A stretch of DNA of 64,000 bases from UBA1952 sp965200035 (GTDB taxonomy: Bacteria > Bacteroidota > Bacteroidia > Chitinophagales > Chitinophagaceae), in contig OZ241334.1 in NCBI GenBank assembly GCA_965200035.1, positions 1 through 64,000 on the forward strand, written 5' to 3'. Both the position numbers and the translations under genes were made by a program. How positions within the stretch are numbered: position 1 is the stretch's first letter; each line of letters starts with the position of its first letter. The notes beneath the pieces were generated by a model that was given only the letters and a program-made list of their open reading frames with translations, was not told where the DNA came from and did not search any database. Of the stretch, positions 55,462 through 63,296 are shown in pieces.

Positions 55462-55622
55462 AGTCCTGACCAGCGCCCTGTTAGTCATGACTTTTGCCCT
55501 CGTAGTCACGACTATTATCACAGTAGTCATGACTATTGCCCCGGTAGTCACGACTTCTACCGCAGTAGTCATAAGCATTAACCCGAAAGTCATGGATTTT
55601 AAGCCGGAGTCATGGATCTGGC
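55462..55622. repeat. tandem array of 21-bp units with AGTCATGACT palindrome
   Basis: Units starting AGTCATGACT, AGTCACGACT or AGTCCTGACC recur at 55462, 55483, 55504, 55525, 55546, 55567, 55588 and 55608, all 21 bp apart except the last (20). The core AGTCATGACT is a perfect 10-bp palindrome in units 2 and 4; later units drift to AGTCATGGAT. The array spans the spacer between a barrel protein gene and the cluster from 55687. Coding is unlikely. Confidence 0.8.
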
Positions 55623-55686
55623 AAGTTCTCCATTCTCCCGCCAGGCCGAAATAACCGGCATTTTTTTAAATAGCTTTGCCGCACCG

Positions 55687-56172
55687 ATGCGCAAACTATC
55701 GCTGAAAAGGCCGAGGCCGTTCAAAAACCTGAATGCACCTTACCGCATGGTCTTTGTTAATGAAGACTCGCTGGAAGAGGTTGCGTCTTTCCACCTGACC
55801 AAGAAGAGCGTGTGGACGCTGTTCAGCTCGCTGTTTATCGTTACCATTCTGGTTACCGTCTGTATCCTGCTGTTTACCCCCCTGAAATATTACATACCCG
55901 GCTATGGCAGCAATGTGGCCCGCACACAGGTCATTCGCCTGAAGCAATCCGTAGATTCGCTGAACGATCTGGTGGCGCTGCAGCAGAAGCAGGCAATTGC
56001 GATTAAAAGCATTATCAGCGGAGATGATAAAGGGCTGCGCGATACAGCGATGCTGAAGCCGGAAATGATCCGGGCAGATGCCATGAGCATTCTCCCAAAA
56101 GCAACCGACATCAAAGGGCAGGCTACGCAGGAGATCAAAACGCAAAAGAAAAAAGCAAGAAGAAGCCGATGA
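55687..56172 (+). CDS. conserved membrane protein preceding AtpZ-type gene
   Basis: 161 residues from ATG 55687 (MRKLSLKRPRPFKNL); an ATG at 55612 would extend into the 21-bp repeats. One membrane helix (about residues 44-66, WTLFSSLFIVTILVTVCILL), preceded by the block YRMVFVNEDSLEEVASFHLT and followed by FTPLKYYIPGYGSNVARTQV and a coiled coil, a pattern known from Bacteroidota proteins beside peptidase M23 or atpI genes. Lys/Arg-rich tail. The stop overlaps the next start (ATGA). Confidence 0.65.
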   Translation: MRKLSLKRPRPFKNLNAPYRMVFVNEDSLEEVASFHLTKKSVWTLFSSLFIVTILVTVCILLFTPLKYYIPGYGSNVARTQVIRLKQSVDSLNDLVALQQKQAIAIKSIISGDDKGLRDTAMLKPEMIRADAMSILPKATDIKGQATQEIKTQKKKARRSR

Positions 56173-56384
56173 CCACTAACAACGATGAAAGTACCCGCAT
56201 GGCCATGCGCTACGCTGGTCTTGGCACGCAGATGCTGGTGCTGCTGGGCCTCGGCGTATGGGGAGGCCACAAATTGGATATACAGCTGAATGTAAAAGCG
56301 CTGTTTGTCATTATTTTTCCCGTTATCGCGCTGGGCTACTCGCTCTGGAGCCTGATACGCACACTTAATAAATCAAAGAAATGA
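56169..56384 (+). CDS. AtpZ/AtpI family membrane protein
   Basis: 71 residues with two helices (about 14-33 and 42-61): GLGTQMLVLLGLGVWGGHKL and ALFVIIFPVIALGYSLWSLI. The family assists assembly of ATP synthase c-rings or carries magnesium. Overlaps its neighbours by 4 bp at each end (ATGA), so the three genes are translationally coupled. The ATP synthase genes themselves are not here. Confidence 0.75.
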   Translation: MTTNNDESTRMAMRYAGLGTQMLVLLGLGVWGGHKLDIQLNVKALFVIIFPVIALGYSLWSLIRTLNKSKK

Positions 56385-56758
56385 AGAACCGTTTTTACGG
56401 AATAATGGTTGTATTGCTGATCGCCGTAGGCGTGGGCGCTTATATGCTTTGCCAGTCGGTGCCGCAATTTTCTTTTCCGGTGCTGATGGCGGGAAATGTG
56501 ATCCTGTTCGTGCTCTCCGTCATCTCCTTTACCATTGTGCATAAAACATTTACAGAGCGCCCTCAGGCTTTTGTGCGCGGGGTTTTCTCCGGTACGCTCA
56601 TCAAGCTGTTTGTATGCGTGGGCGGAGTGCTGGTGTATGCGCTCATCAACAAAGCACACCTGTATAAGCCACAGATATTTGTGCTGATGGGGATGTACGC
56701 TGTGTATTCAATTGCCGAGAATGTGATGCTGAGCCATATGGCCAAAGCGCAATCATAA
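56381..56758 (+). CDS. small membrane protein, ATP synthase subunit I-like
   Basis: 125 residues with four helices (about 7-25, 31-52, 65-87, 94-113). Position right after the AtpZ-like gene and length fit the AtpI-type partner found in Bacteroidota atp operons, where it would be followed by atpB. Here sprT follows directly. The functional assignment is from context. Confidence 0.6.
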   Translation: MKNRFYGIMVVLLIAVGVGAYMLCQSVPQFSFPVLMAGNVILFVLSVISFTIVHKTFTERPQAFVRGVFSGTLIKLFVCVGGVLVYALINKAHLYKPQIFVLMGMYAVYSIAENVMLSHMAKAQS

Positions 56759-57379
56759 ATGCCTAAAGAGGAACGTCCGCTCGATGCGCTTGCACATTTT
56801 CTGCCGCCCAATACGGCGGAGATGGTGCTGCATTACTTCAACGAGCACGTCATCTATCTAAACCTTACGCATGAGCGTAAAAGCGTGCATGGCGACTACC
56901 GCTCTCCTACCCGCGAGCATCCTTACCACCGCATCAGCGTGAATGCAACGCTCAATAAGTACAGCTTCCTGGTCACTCTGCTGCATGAGCTGGCGCACCT
57001 GCTTACTTATGTACAATACAAGCACAAAGCGGCCCCGCATGGAGCGGAATGGAAGGCTAAATTTCAGCAGACGCTGCTACCGTTTACCGGCAAGGGTATC
57101 TTCACAGCAGACATTGAGCGCGCGCTGACGGCCTATTTGAAAAATCCTGCTGCCAGCACCTGTACCGATCCGCAGCTTTATAAAGCCCTGCACCGCCACG
57201 ATAAAGGCCGGAAGGGATGGAAGTTTATGGATGAGCTGGAGATCGGCACCCAATTCCAGACGGAAGACGGAAGAACGTTTCAGAAAATAGAAAAGCTGCG
57301 CACGCGCTCCAAGTGCCGCGAGCTGCAGAGCGGTAAGATGTACCTGTTCCCGGGTGTGGCGATGGTCAAGCCTGTATAG
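56759..57379 (+). CDS. SprT-like zinc metalloprotease domain protein
   Basis: 206 residues. HELAHLLTY with HGAEWK further on matches the SprT motif HExxH...H (His about 79 and 83). Members of the SprT/Spartan group act on DNA-protein crosslinks in eukaryotes; the bacterial role is unknown. The start ATG follows the preceding stop without a spacer (TAAATG). Confidence 0.8.
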   Translation: MPKEERPLDALAHFLPPNTAEMVLHYFNEHVIYLNLTHERKSVHGDYRSPTREHPYHRISVNATLNKYSFLVTLLHELAHLLTYVQYKHKAAPHGAEWKAKFQQTLLPFTGKGIFTADIERALTAYLKNPAASTCTDPQLYKALHRHDKGRKGWKFMDELEIGTQFQTEDGRTFQKIEKLRTRSKCRELQSGKMYLFPGVAMVKPV

Positions 57380-57388
57380 TGAATCTGT

Positions 57389-59053
57389 CTAAAAGTGCTG
57401 TTCGCTGATGTCATACCAGCCGCAGGGCTCAATATTCACTTTTCTCTTTTTGAATTTCCGGTCGCCGAATGAATGATTGTTGTCTGATATAATGGTATCC
57501 CCGCCTTTGTAGCTCAGCCTGAAAGGCGCAAAAAAACCGGGTGTAGCATTCGTCCAGCGGTAGTGCAGCTCTTTGTGAGCTACGTACCACTCAAGCACAG
57601 GCTTATTTTTGGTGCGCAGCAACTGATCGAAAAAAGGCTTTAAGTCTCTGCCTGCAAAACGGCTGATGTATGCTTCTACCTCACTGCTGGTAACGATTTT
57701 ATGGTAGAAGTCTTTGTTCAGCCCGCGCATTAACTGCCGGAACCGCTCATCATCATTGAGCATCATGCGCACCATGTGCACTACGGCTGCGCCCTTGTAA
57801 TACTTATCTGAGCCTTTATCATCATTCACGCCATAATCGCCGATCACCGGATAGTCGTTGGCTACATGCTTCCATTCGCCGGCTGTGTATTCAAATGCCT
57901 TTTCCCGGTTGGTGATCCACTGCGCATAAAGCGACTCTACGTACGTGGTAAAGCCTTCGTGCAGCCAGTTGTCCGCAATATCCTGTGCCGTGATGTTGTT
58001 GCCAAACCATTCATGCCCGCTTTCGTGAATCACAATATAGTCGAACAGCCTGCCGACACCGGAGCCCAGCGAATAGCCTTTGTAGCCCATCTGGTAACCA
58101 TTTCCGTATGCAATTGCACCCTGGTGCTCCATGCCCAGATAAGGAGCTTCTACCAGCTTATAGCCATCTTCATAGAAAGGATACGGACCAAGCCAGTATT
58201 CATAGCAGCGCAGCATGTCTTTTACGACTGCCCATTGTTTGCGGGCTTTGGCTTCATTGTATTTTAAGGGATAGAAATCAAGGCTGAGCACACCTTTTTC
58301 TCCCTGAAAGGTATCCTGCCAGTGCGCGTAATCGCCGATGTAAAAGGTGGTGCTGTAGGTATTGATGGGGTTCCGGACGAGCCAGTGATTTTGCCTGTAA
58401 ATGTATCTGGTAATCTGGCCGGTCACCGGATTCTCGCGGTCTAGCGTATCCGGCGATTCGTGTAAAGTTCCGTTGCTGACATCATTGTTTTTAAACTCAT
58501 TGAAAATGCGGAATGAGGTACCGCTATCCGGCTCATCGCCCTGATAATCCTTACAGGGCCACCAACTGCTGGCACCTAGCCCCTGACAGGCCACTGCTAT
58601 CCAGGGATTGCCTAAGCTGTCTTTGGCCCAGATGAAGCCGCCATCCCAGGGAGCGTTTTTGGCTGTTCGGGGCTTTCCTTCAAAAGCCAGCTCTATAGAG
58701 TAAGTCTTTCCTATTTTCCACTTTTTATGATTATCTAATATCCAGTACACACTCCCTTCTCTCAGGTAAGGCATGGTCAGCTTATGAAACATTTCCGGTT
58801 TCAGCCTCATGCTGTCCTGCAGGTCTATCTGCATGGTATCGGTAGGAGTGCTCACTACTTTGAAGGTGATGGTATTGGTGCCGCTGATGGTTTTGGTAGC
58901 TGTATCAATACTGATGCTGAGATCGTACCGCTGCACATCCCACCAGCTGCGGTGCCGGCCATTGCTGCCTCTCAAAGTATCCTGATGCGTATAAGGCTGC
59001 GCGCCGGCAAACACCGGCAACAGCATGAGGAGGAGCAGAATCCGGTTCTTCAT
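57389..59053 (-). CDS. secreted M1 family metallopeptidase, second copy type
   Basis: 554 residues from ATG 59053 (MKNRILLLLMLLPVFAGAQ signal peptide). Zinc site HESGHEWFGN and NWLHEGFTTYVESL, substrate motif GMEHQGAIAYGNGY. It differs from the peptidase at 48964 in sequence and lacks a sorting domain, so it should remain periplasmic or be released. The C-terminal part (FRLSYKGGDTIISDNNH) is short. Confidence 0.88.
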   Translation of the reverse strand: MKNRILLLLMLLPVFAGAQPYTHQDTLRGSNGRHRSWWDVQRYDLSISIDTATKTISGTNTITFKVVSTPTDTMQIDLQDSMRLKPEMFHKLTMPYLREGSVYWILDNHKKWKIGKTYSIELAFEGKPRTAKNAPWDGGFIWAKDSLGNPWIAVACQGLGASSWWPCKDYQGDEPDSGTSFRIFNEFKNNDVSNGTLHESPDTLDRENPVTGQITRYIYRQNHWLVRNPINTYSTTFYIGDYAHWQDTFQGEKGVLSLDFYPLKYNEAKARKQWAVVKDMLRCYEYWLGPYPFYEDGYKLVEAPYLGMEHQGAIAYGNGYQMGYKGYSLGSGVGRLFDYIVIHESGHEWFGNNITAQDIADNWLHEGFTTYVESLYAQWITNREKAFEYTAGEWKHVANDYPVIGDYGVNDDKGSDKYYKGAAVVHMVRMMLNDDERFRQLMRGLNKDFYHKIVTSSEVEAYISRFAGRDLKPFFDQLLRTKNKPVLEWYVAHKELHYRWTNATPGFFAPFRLSYKGGDTIISDNNHSFGDRKFKKRKVNIEPCGWYDISEQHF

Positions 59054-59130
59054 GTAGCTAAGATAAGCCACGCATACAGTATATCCCTGAGCACGATGAA
59101 CGCATGAAGCATTACCGTCTTCCGAACCAT

Positions 59131-59138
59131 TAACTTTG
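59131..59138 (+). promoter_or_regulatory. Bacteroidota-type -7 box before the pseudouridine synthase
   Basis: TAACTTTG matches TAnnTTTG and overlaps the TTG at 59136 that could be taken as a start. If it is the promoter, translation begins at GTG 59154. Confidence 0.3.
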
Positions 59139-59153
59139 CGCCCGTTTCTTACC

Positions 59154-59750
59154 GTGCATCAATATTTCATTCTACACAAGCCCAGCCATATGCTTTCCCA
59201 GTTTACCGGAGGCGCCAAAGGGCTGCACATGCTCGGCGAGCTGGATTATGCATTCCCGGAAGGCATTCACGCGGTGGGCAGGCTCGATTATCATTCAGAA
59301 GGATTACTGCTGCTGACTACCAATACCAGGGTTACGAAGCTGCTGTTTGAAAGCGAGGTAAAGCACGAGCGCTCCTATCTGGTGCAGGCTTATAAGAATA
59401 TCTCTGCTGAAACGCTCGAAGCGTTGCGCACCGGAGTGACCATTCGCATTAAGGGCGGACTGGATTATATAACCACTCCCTGCCGTATAGAGGTAGCAGA
59501 AAGCCCGGCGCATCTGCCCCGCGGAAGGTTTGAAGTGCGGGATGACCTGCCAAGCACGTGGCTGCAAATGACACTGACGGAAGGAAAGTACCGGCAGATA
59601 CGGAAAATGCTGCAAACGGTGGGTCATCCATGCCGCAGGCTGATACGCACGTCCATTGAGGAACTGGAGCTGGGCTTACTTCCTGCAGGGCAAATACAGG
59701 AAATAGACGAGGCAGATTTTTTCAGGCGCCTGAACATCATCTACCCTTAA
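59154..59750 (+). CDS. rRNA pseudouridine synthase (RsuA/RluB/E/F family)
   Basis: 198 residues from GTG 59154 (VHQYFILHKPSHMLSQF); a TTG at 59136 is also possible, an ATG appears only after the conserved HKP. The catalytic Asp is in AVGRLDYHSEGLLLLT, and LTEGKYRQIRKMLQTVGHPC is the C-terminal family motif. No S4 domain is present, as in RluE. Modifies a uridine in 23S or 16S rRNA; which one is not shown. Confidence 0.88.
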   Translation: MHQYFILHKPSHMLSQFTGGAKGLHMLGELDYAFPEGIHAVGRLDYHSEGLLLLTTNTRVTKLLFESEVKHERSYLVQAYKNISAETLEALRTGVTIRIKGGLDYITTPCRIEVAESPAHLPRGRFEVRDDLPSTWLQMTLTEGKYRQIRKMLQTVGHPCRRLIRTSIEELELGLLPAGQIQEIDEADFFRRLNIIYP

Positions 59751-59803
59751 TTTTTTCTGGTCTGATTTTTAATGAATATTATGCAGAGAACAAAGCTTTT
59801 TTT

Positions 59804-60166
59804 ATGACAAAAAAGACATTGGTATTGGGCGGTTCCGAGAATCCGGATCGTTATGGCAACAAGGCGATCCGCGCACTGCGCAGCAAAGGTCATCCGGTGG
59901 TATCCATCGGCAACCGAAGAGGACAGGTGCTGGACGTGCCTATTGAAACAACACAACAACCACTGACCGATATTGATACGGTAACGCTCTACCTGAATCC
60001 CACCAATCAGGAAGCTTATCTCGACTATATTCTGTCACTGAAACCTAAGCGCATCATCTTCAATCCCGGCACAGAAAACATCAAGCTGGAGCAAATGGCG
60101 GAAGAAGCGGGCATCGAAGCGGTCGAGGCATGTACGCTGGTGCTGCTTAGTATTGGGAGATATTAA
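59804..60166 (+). CDS. CoA-binding (YccU-like) protein
   Basis: 120 residues, single Rossmann-like domain. TLVLGGSENPDRYGNKAIRA, VVSIGNRRGQVLDVPIE and RIIFNPGTENIKLEQMAEEA fit the CoA_binding_2 family. Binds CoA in relatives; function unknown. Convergent with guaB. Confidence 0.85.
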   Translation: MTKKTLVLGGSENPDRYGNKAIRALRSKGHPVVSIGNRRGQVLDVPIETTQQPLTDIDTVTLYLNPTNQEAYLDYILSLKPKRIIFNPGTENIKLEQMAEEAGIEAVEACTLVLLSIGRY

Positions 60167-60211
60167 TGCGGTAATTCGATGATGCGCTAATGGGAAACAA
60201 TATCCTTAGTA

Positions 60212-60261
60212 GCAATGCGGCAATGCAACATTAGTAATCTGCTATCGCATTGCCGCATTGG
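60212..60261. repeat. inverted repeat between convergent genes
   Basis: GCAATGCGGCAATGC pairs with GCATTGCCGCATTGG (14 of 15) around a 20-nt loop. Located between the CoA-binding protein and guaB stops, 13 bp from guaB. May stop transcription from both sides; no T-run. Confidence 0.55.
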
Positions 60262-60273
60262 CACATTATTAAA

Positions 60274-61743
60274 TTATCTTGAATAGTTCGGCGCTTCCTT
60301 CGTAATGACCACATCATGCGGATGGCTTTCCGCCATGCTGGCCGAGGTGATGCGAATGAACTGGGCTTCTTCCTGTAAAGCGTTTATGTCTTTGGCTCCA
60401 CAGTAGCCCATGCCTGCGCGCAGGCCGCCTACAAACTGCTGTACGATTTCGTTGAGAGAACCCTTATATGGTACACGGCCTACAATACCTTCCGGCACCA
60501 GCTTTTTGATATCGGTCTCCACATCCTGAAAATAGCGATCGCTGCTGCCTTCCTTCATGGCTTCCACAGAGCCCATGCCCCGGTAGCTTTTGAACTTACG
60601 TCCTTCATAGATGATCGTTTCACCAGGGCTTTCTTCCGTGCCGGCGAATATAGAACCCGCCATGATGCACGAAGCGCCTGCGGCAATGGCTTTCACCATA
60701 TCACCGGTATAGCGGATGCCCCCGTCTGCTATCACCGGAATGCCCTTCTTCTTCAATGCGGCGGCCGCTTCGATGACTGCGGTGAGCTGCGGCGCGCCGG
60801 CGCCGGTAACTACGCGAGTAGTACAGATAGAGCCCGGCCCTACCCCTACTTTCACCGCATCTGCACCTGCTTCCGCCAATGCAAGCGCTCCTGAAGCAGT
60901 CGCCACATTTCCCGCGATCAGCGAAAGGTCTTTAAAGGCATTTTTTACTTTCTTTACTGTTTCCATTACTCCTCTTGAATGGCCGTGCGCGCTGTCGAGC
61001 GTGATTACATCTACGCCTGCGGCTTTCAGGGCTTCTACGCGTTCTATAGTATCCGCAGTGATGCCTACGGCTGCGCCAACAAGCAGTCTGCCACGCTCAT
61101 CTTTTGCTGAGGCAGGATGGCTTTTCAGGTTGATGATGTCGCGGAAAGTAATCAATCCGGCCAGGCGGCCAGCCTTATCTACAATCAGCAGCTTTTCAAT
61201 TTTATATTGCTCCAGGATGCTCTCTGCATCTTTCATGCTCGTGCCTTCCGGAGCCGTTACCAGCTGCTCTTTCGTCATGATCTCCGACACCTTCTTCTGC
61301 ATATTCTTCTCAAAGCGCATATCGCGGTTGGTGAGAATGCCTACGAGCTTTTTATTATTATCTACGATGGGAATGCCGCCAATACCGTTATCGCGCAACA
61401 ACCGGACAGCCTCGCCCACAGTAGCATCGGGCGATAAGGTGATCGGATCAATGATTAATCCACTTTCAGAGCGCTTTACTTTACGTACCAGCTCTGCCTG
61501 GCGCTCGGTGCTCATATTTTTATGCAGAATGCCAATGCCGCCTTCGCGGGCCAGCGCAATCGCCAGACGCTCTTCCGTAACAGTGTCCATTGCAGCGGAA
61601 ACCATGGGAATATTGAGCCGTATGTCTTTGGTGAGTTGGGTGGAGATGCTTACTTCGCGCGGAAGCACTTCAGAATAAGCGGGAACGAGGAGAACGTCAT
61701 CGAAGGTGAGGCCTTCGCCGTAAAACTTAGATTTTGCAGCCAT
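60274..61743 (-). CDS. guaB: IMP dehydrogenase
   Basis: 489 residues from ATG 61743 (MAAKSKFYGEGLTFDDVLLV). N-terminal barrel part with PMVSAAMDTVTEERLAIALA, two CBS domains inserted at about 95-205 (LRDNGIGGIPIVDNNKKLVG, LEQYKIEKLLIVDKAGRLAG), catalytic Cys in GVGPGSICTTRVV, flap with GRKFKSYRGMGSVEAM. Rate-limiting step of GTP synthesis. Alone on its strand, divergent from the PaaK-like gene. Confidence 0.95.
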   Translation of the reverse strand: MAAKSKFYGEGLTFDDVLLVPAYSEVLPREVSISTQLTKDIRLNIPMVSAAMDTVTEERLAIALAREGGIGILHKNMSTERQAELVRKVKRSESGLIIDPITLSPDATVGEAVRLLRDNGIGGIPIVDNNKKLVGILTNRDMRFEKNMQKKVSEIMTKEQLVTAPEGTSMKDAESILEQYKIEKLLIVDKAGRLAGLITFRDIINLKSHPASAKDERGRLLVGAAVGITADTIERVEALKAAGVDVITLDSAHGHSRGVMETVKKVKNAFKDLSLIAGNVATASGALALAEAGADAVKVGVGPGSICTTRVVTGAGAPQLTAVIEAAAALKKKGIPVIADGGIRYTGDMVKAIAAGASCIMAGSIFAGTEESPGETIIYEGRKFKSYRGMGSVEAMKEGSSDRYFQDVETDIKKLVPEGIVGRVPYKGSLNEIVQQFVGGLRAGMGYCGAKDINALQEEAQFIRITSASMAESHPHDVVITKEAPNYSR

Positions 61744-61837
61744 GTGCAAAGATATAATTTTGAAGTTGGATTTTTTAACAACGCTCATCCTGTAAGATGC
61801 CGGACGGCTCTATCAGGGCATTAATAAACTCAATTTC

Positions 61838-63130
61838 ATGTACAGCAAGGATCTGGCTTTTGAATCGCTGACTACACAGCAGGATTTTCAGAACGCCGCG
61901 CTGGTAAAGGCTTTGCGCTATCTGAAAGTGCATTCTCCTTTTTATCAGAAGCTATTCAGAGAACATAACATTGATTCTGATTCCATCCGGACTATTCAGG
62001 ATTTGCATCAATTGCCGATGACTTCCAAAAGCGATATGCAGGAATACAATTGGGATTTTCTCTGTGTGCCGAAAGCGCAGATCAAGGAATATACCGCTAC
62101 TTCAGGCACTATGGGCAGGCCGGTCACTATTGCACTTACAGAAAACGACCTTCAGCGACTGGCTTATAATGAAGAGCAATCATTCCGCTGTGCCGGCGGC
62201 TCATCCTCAGATATTTATCAGCTGATGCTCACGCTTGACCGGCAGTTTATGGCGGGGATGGCTTATTACAGCGGTATCCGGCAGCTCGGCGCGGCTATGG
62301 TGCGCACAGGTCCGGGACTTCCCGCTATGCAGTGGGATACGATTCAGCGTTTACAAAGCACTGTGCTGGTTACGGTACCATCTTTCCTGCTCAAGATGAT
62401 CGAATGGGCCGATGAGCACCAGATTGATCTGCAGCAAACGCCGCTTAAGAAAGCCGTCTGTATTGGCGAAAGCCTGCGCCATTCGGATGGCACGCCGAAT
62501 GCTTTGGGCGAGAAGATTACTTCCCGCTGGCCGCTTCAATTATATGGCACTTATGCAGCTACTGAGATGCAGACTGCTTTTACGGATTGCACAGCTGGTA
62601 TGGGAGGCCATCATCAGCCTGATCTGGTTATTGCTGAAATTGTAGATGACTCAGGAAATGTATTGTCCGACGGTGAATATGGCGAAGTGGTGATTACGAC
62701 TTTAGGCATTGAAGGGATGCCGCTATTGCGCTACCGGACAGGTGACATCTGTGCTCTGTTCAATGAGCCATGTGCCTGCGGGCGATTTTCTAAAAGGCTG
62801 AGCCATGTGACCGGACGGAAGCAACATATGATTAAGTATAAGGGCACTACGCTTTATCCACCCGCGATTTTTGATATGCTTAATCAGATTGATTTCGTGC
62901 AGGAGTATGTGGTTGAGGTATTTACCAGCGGTCTTGGCACGGATGAGCTGAAGCTGCACATCCATACACAGCTTCCGGTGGATGATTGTGAGCGGATGAT
63001 GAAGCCTTTATTGCAAGCGAAGCTGCGGGTGGTTCCGGCGCTTCATTTTCATTCGGGCAGCGAGATGCAGGCCTTACAGTTTCCGCCGGGTAGCCGGAAG
63101 CAGGTGCGGTTTATGGATAACCGCCTATAG
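61838..63130 (+). CDS. phenylacetate-CoA ligase-like AMP-forming enzyme
   Basis: 430 residues, full length for the PaaK group. AMP-binding motif EYTATSGTMGRPVTIALTEN, then LYGTYAATEMQTAF, GEYGEVVITTLG and RYRTGDICALFNEPCACGR. It lacks other phenylacetate genes nearby, so the acid substrate is open; coenzyme F390 synthetase-like relatives are an alternative. Confidence 0.8.
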   Translation: MYSKDLAFESLTTQQDFQNAALVKALRYLKVHSPFYQKLFREHNIDSDSIRTIQDLHQLPMTSKSDMQEYNWDFLCVPKAQIKEYTATSGTMGRPVTIALTENDLQRLAYNEEQSFRCAGGSSSDIYQLMLTLDRQFMAGMAYYSGIRQLGAAMVRTGPGLPAMQWDTIQRLQSTVLVTVPSFLLKMIEWADEHQIDLQQTPLKKAVCIGESLRHSDGTPNALGEKITSRWPLQLYGTYAATEMQTAFTDCTAGMGGHHQPDLVIAEIVDDSGNVLSDGEYGEVVITTLGIEGMPLLRYRTGDICALFNEPCACGRFSKRLSHVTGRKQHMIKYKGTTLYPPAIFDMLNQIDFVQEYVVEVFTSGLGTDELKLHIHTQLPVDDCERMMKPLLQAKLRVVPALHFHSGSEMQALQFPPGSRKQVRFMDNRL

Positions 63131-63231
63131 CGGTTCAGGTCGTTGCGCTTCCCGACCCTGCGTAGCCTTTGCGGTTGAATATGCTCTGTAGTCAATGACG
63201 GTTCAGGCCGGCTGCGCACGTCCCGACCCTG
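63131..63231. repeat. direct repeat, two units
   Basis: CGGTTCAGG ... CCCGACCCTG occurs at 63131-63160 and, with small differences, at 63199-63231, 68-71 bp apart. It lies between the ligase stop and isocitrate dehydrogenase start. Confidence 0.5.
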
Positions 63232-63296
63232 TGGGTTTGAATGACATTGCAGGAAATTGTACTTTCGCCGCATTCAAAACACAAATCAAAGACATC

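Noticed and set aside
55462..55622. CRISPR-like array
   Set aside because: Units follow each other with no spacer; period 21 bp is too short.
60716..61678. A 320-residue + strand frame opposite guaB
   Set aside because: Pure antisense shadow of guaB with Ser/Ala/Thr-rich low-information sequence.
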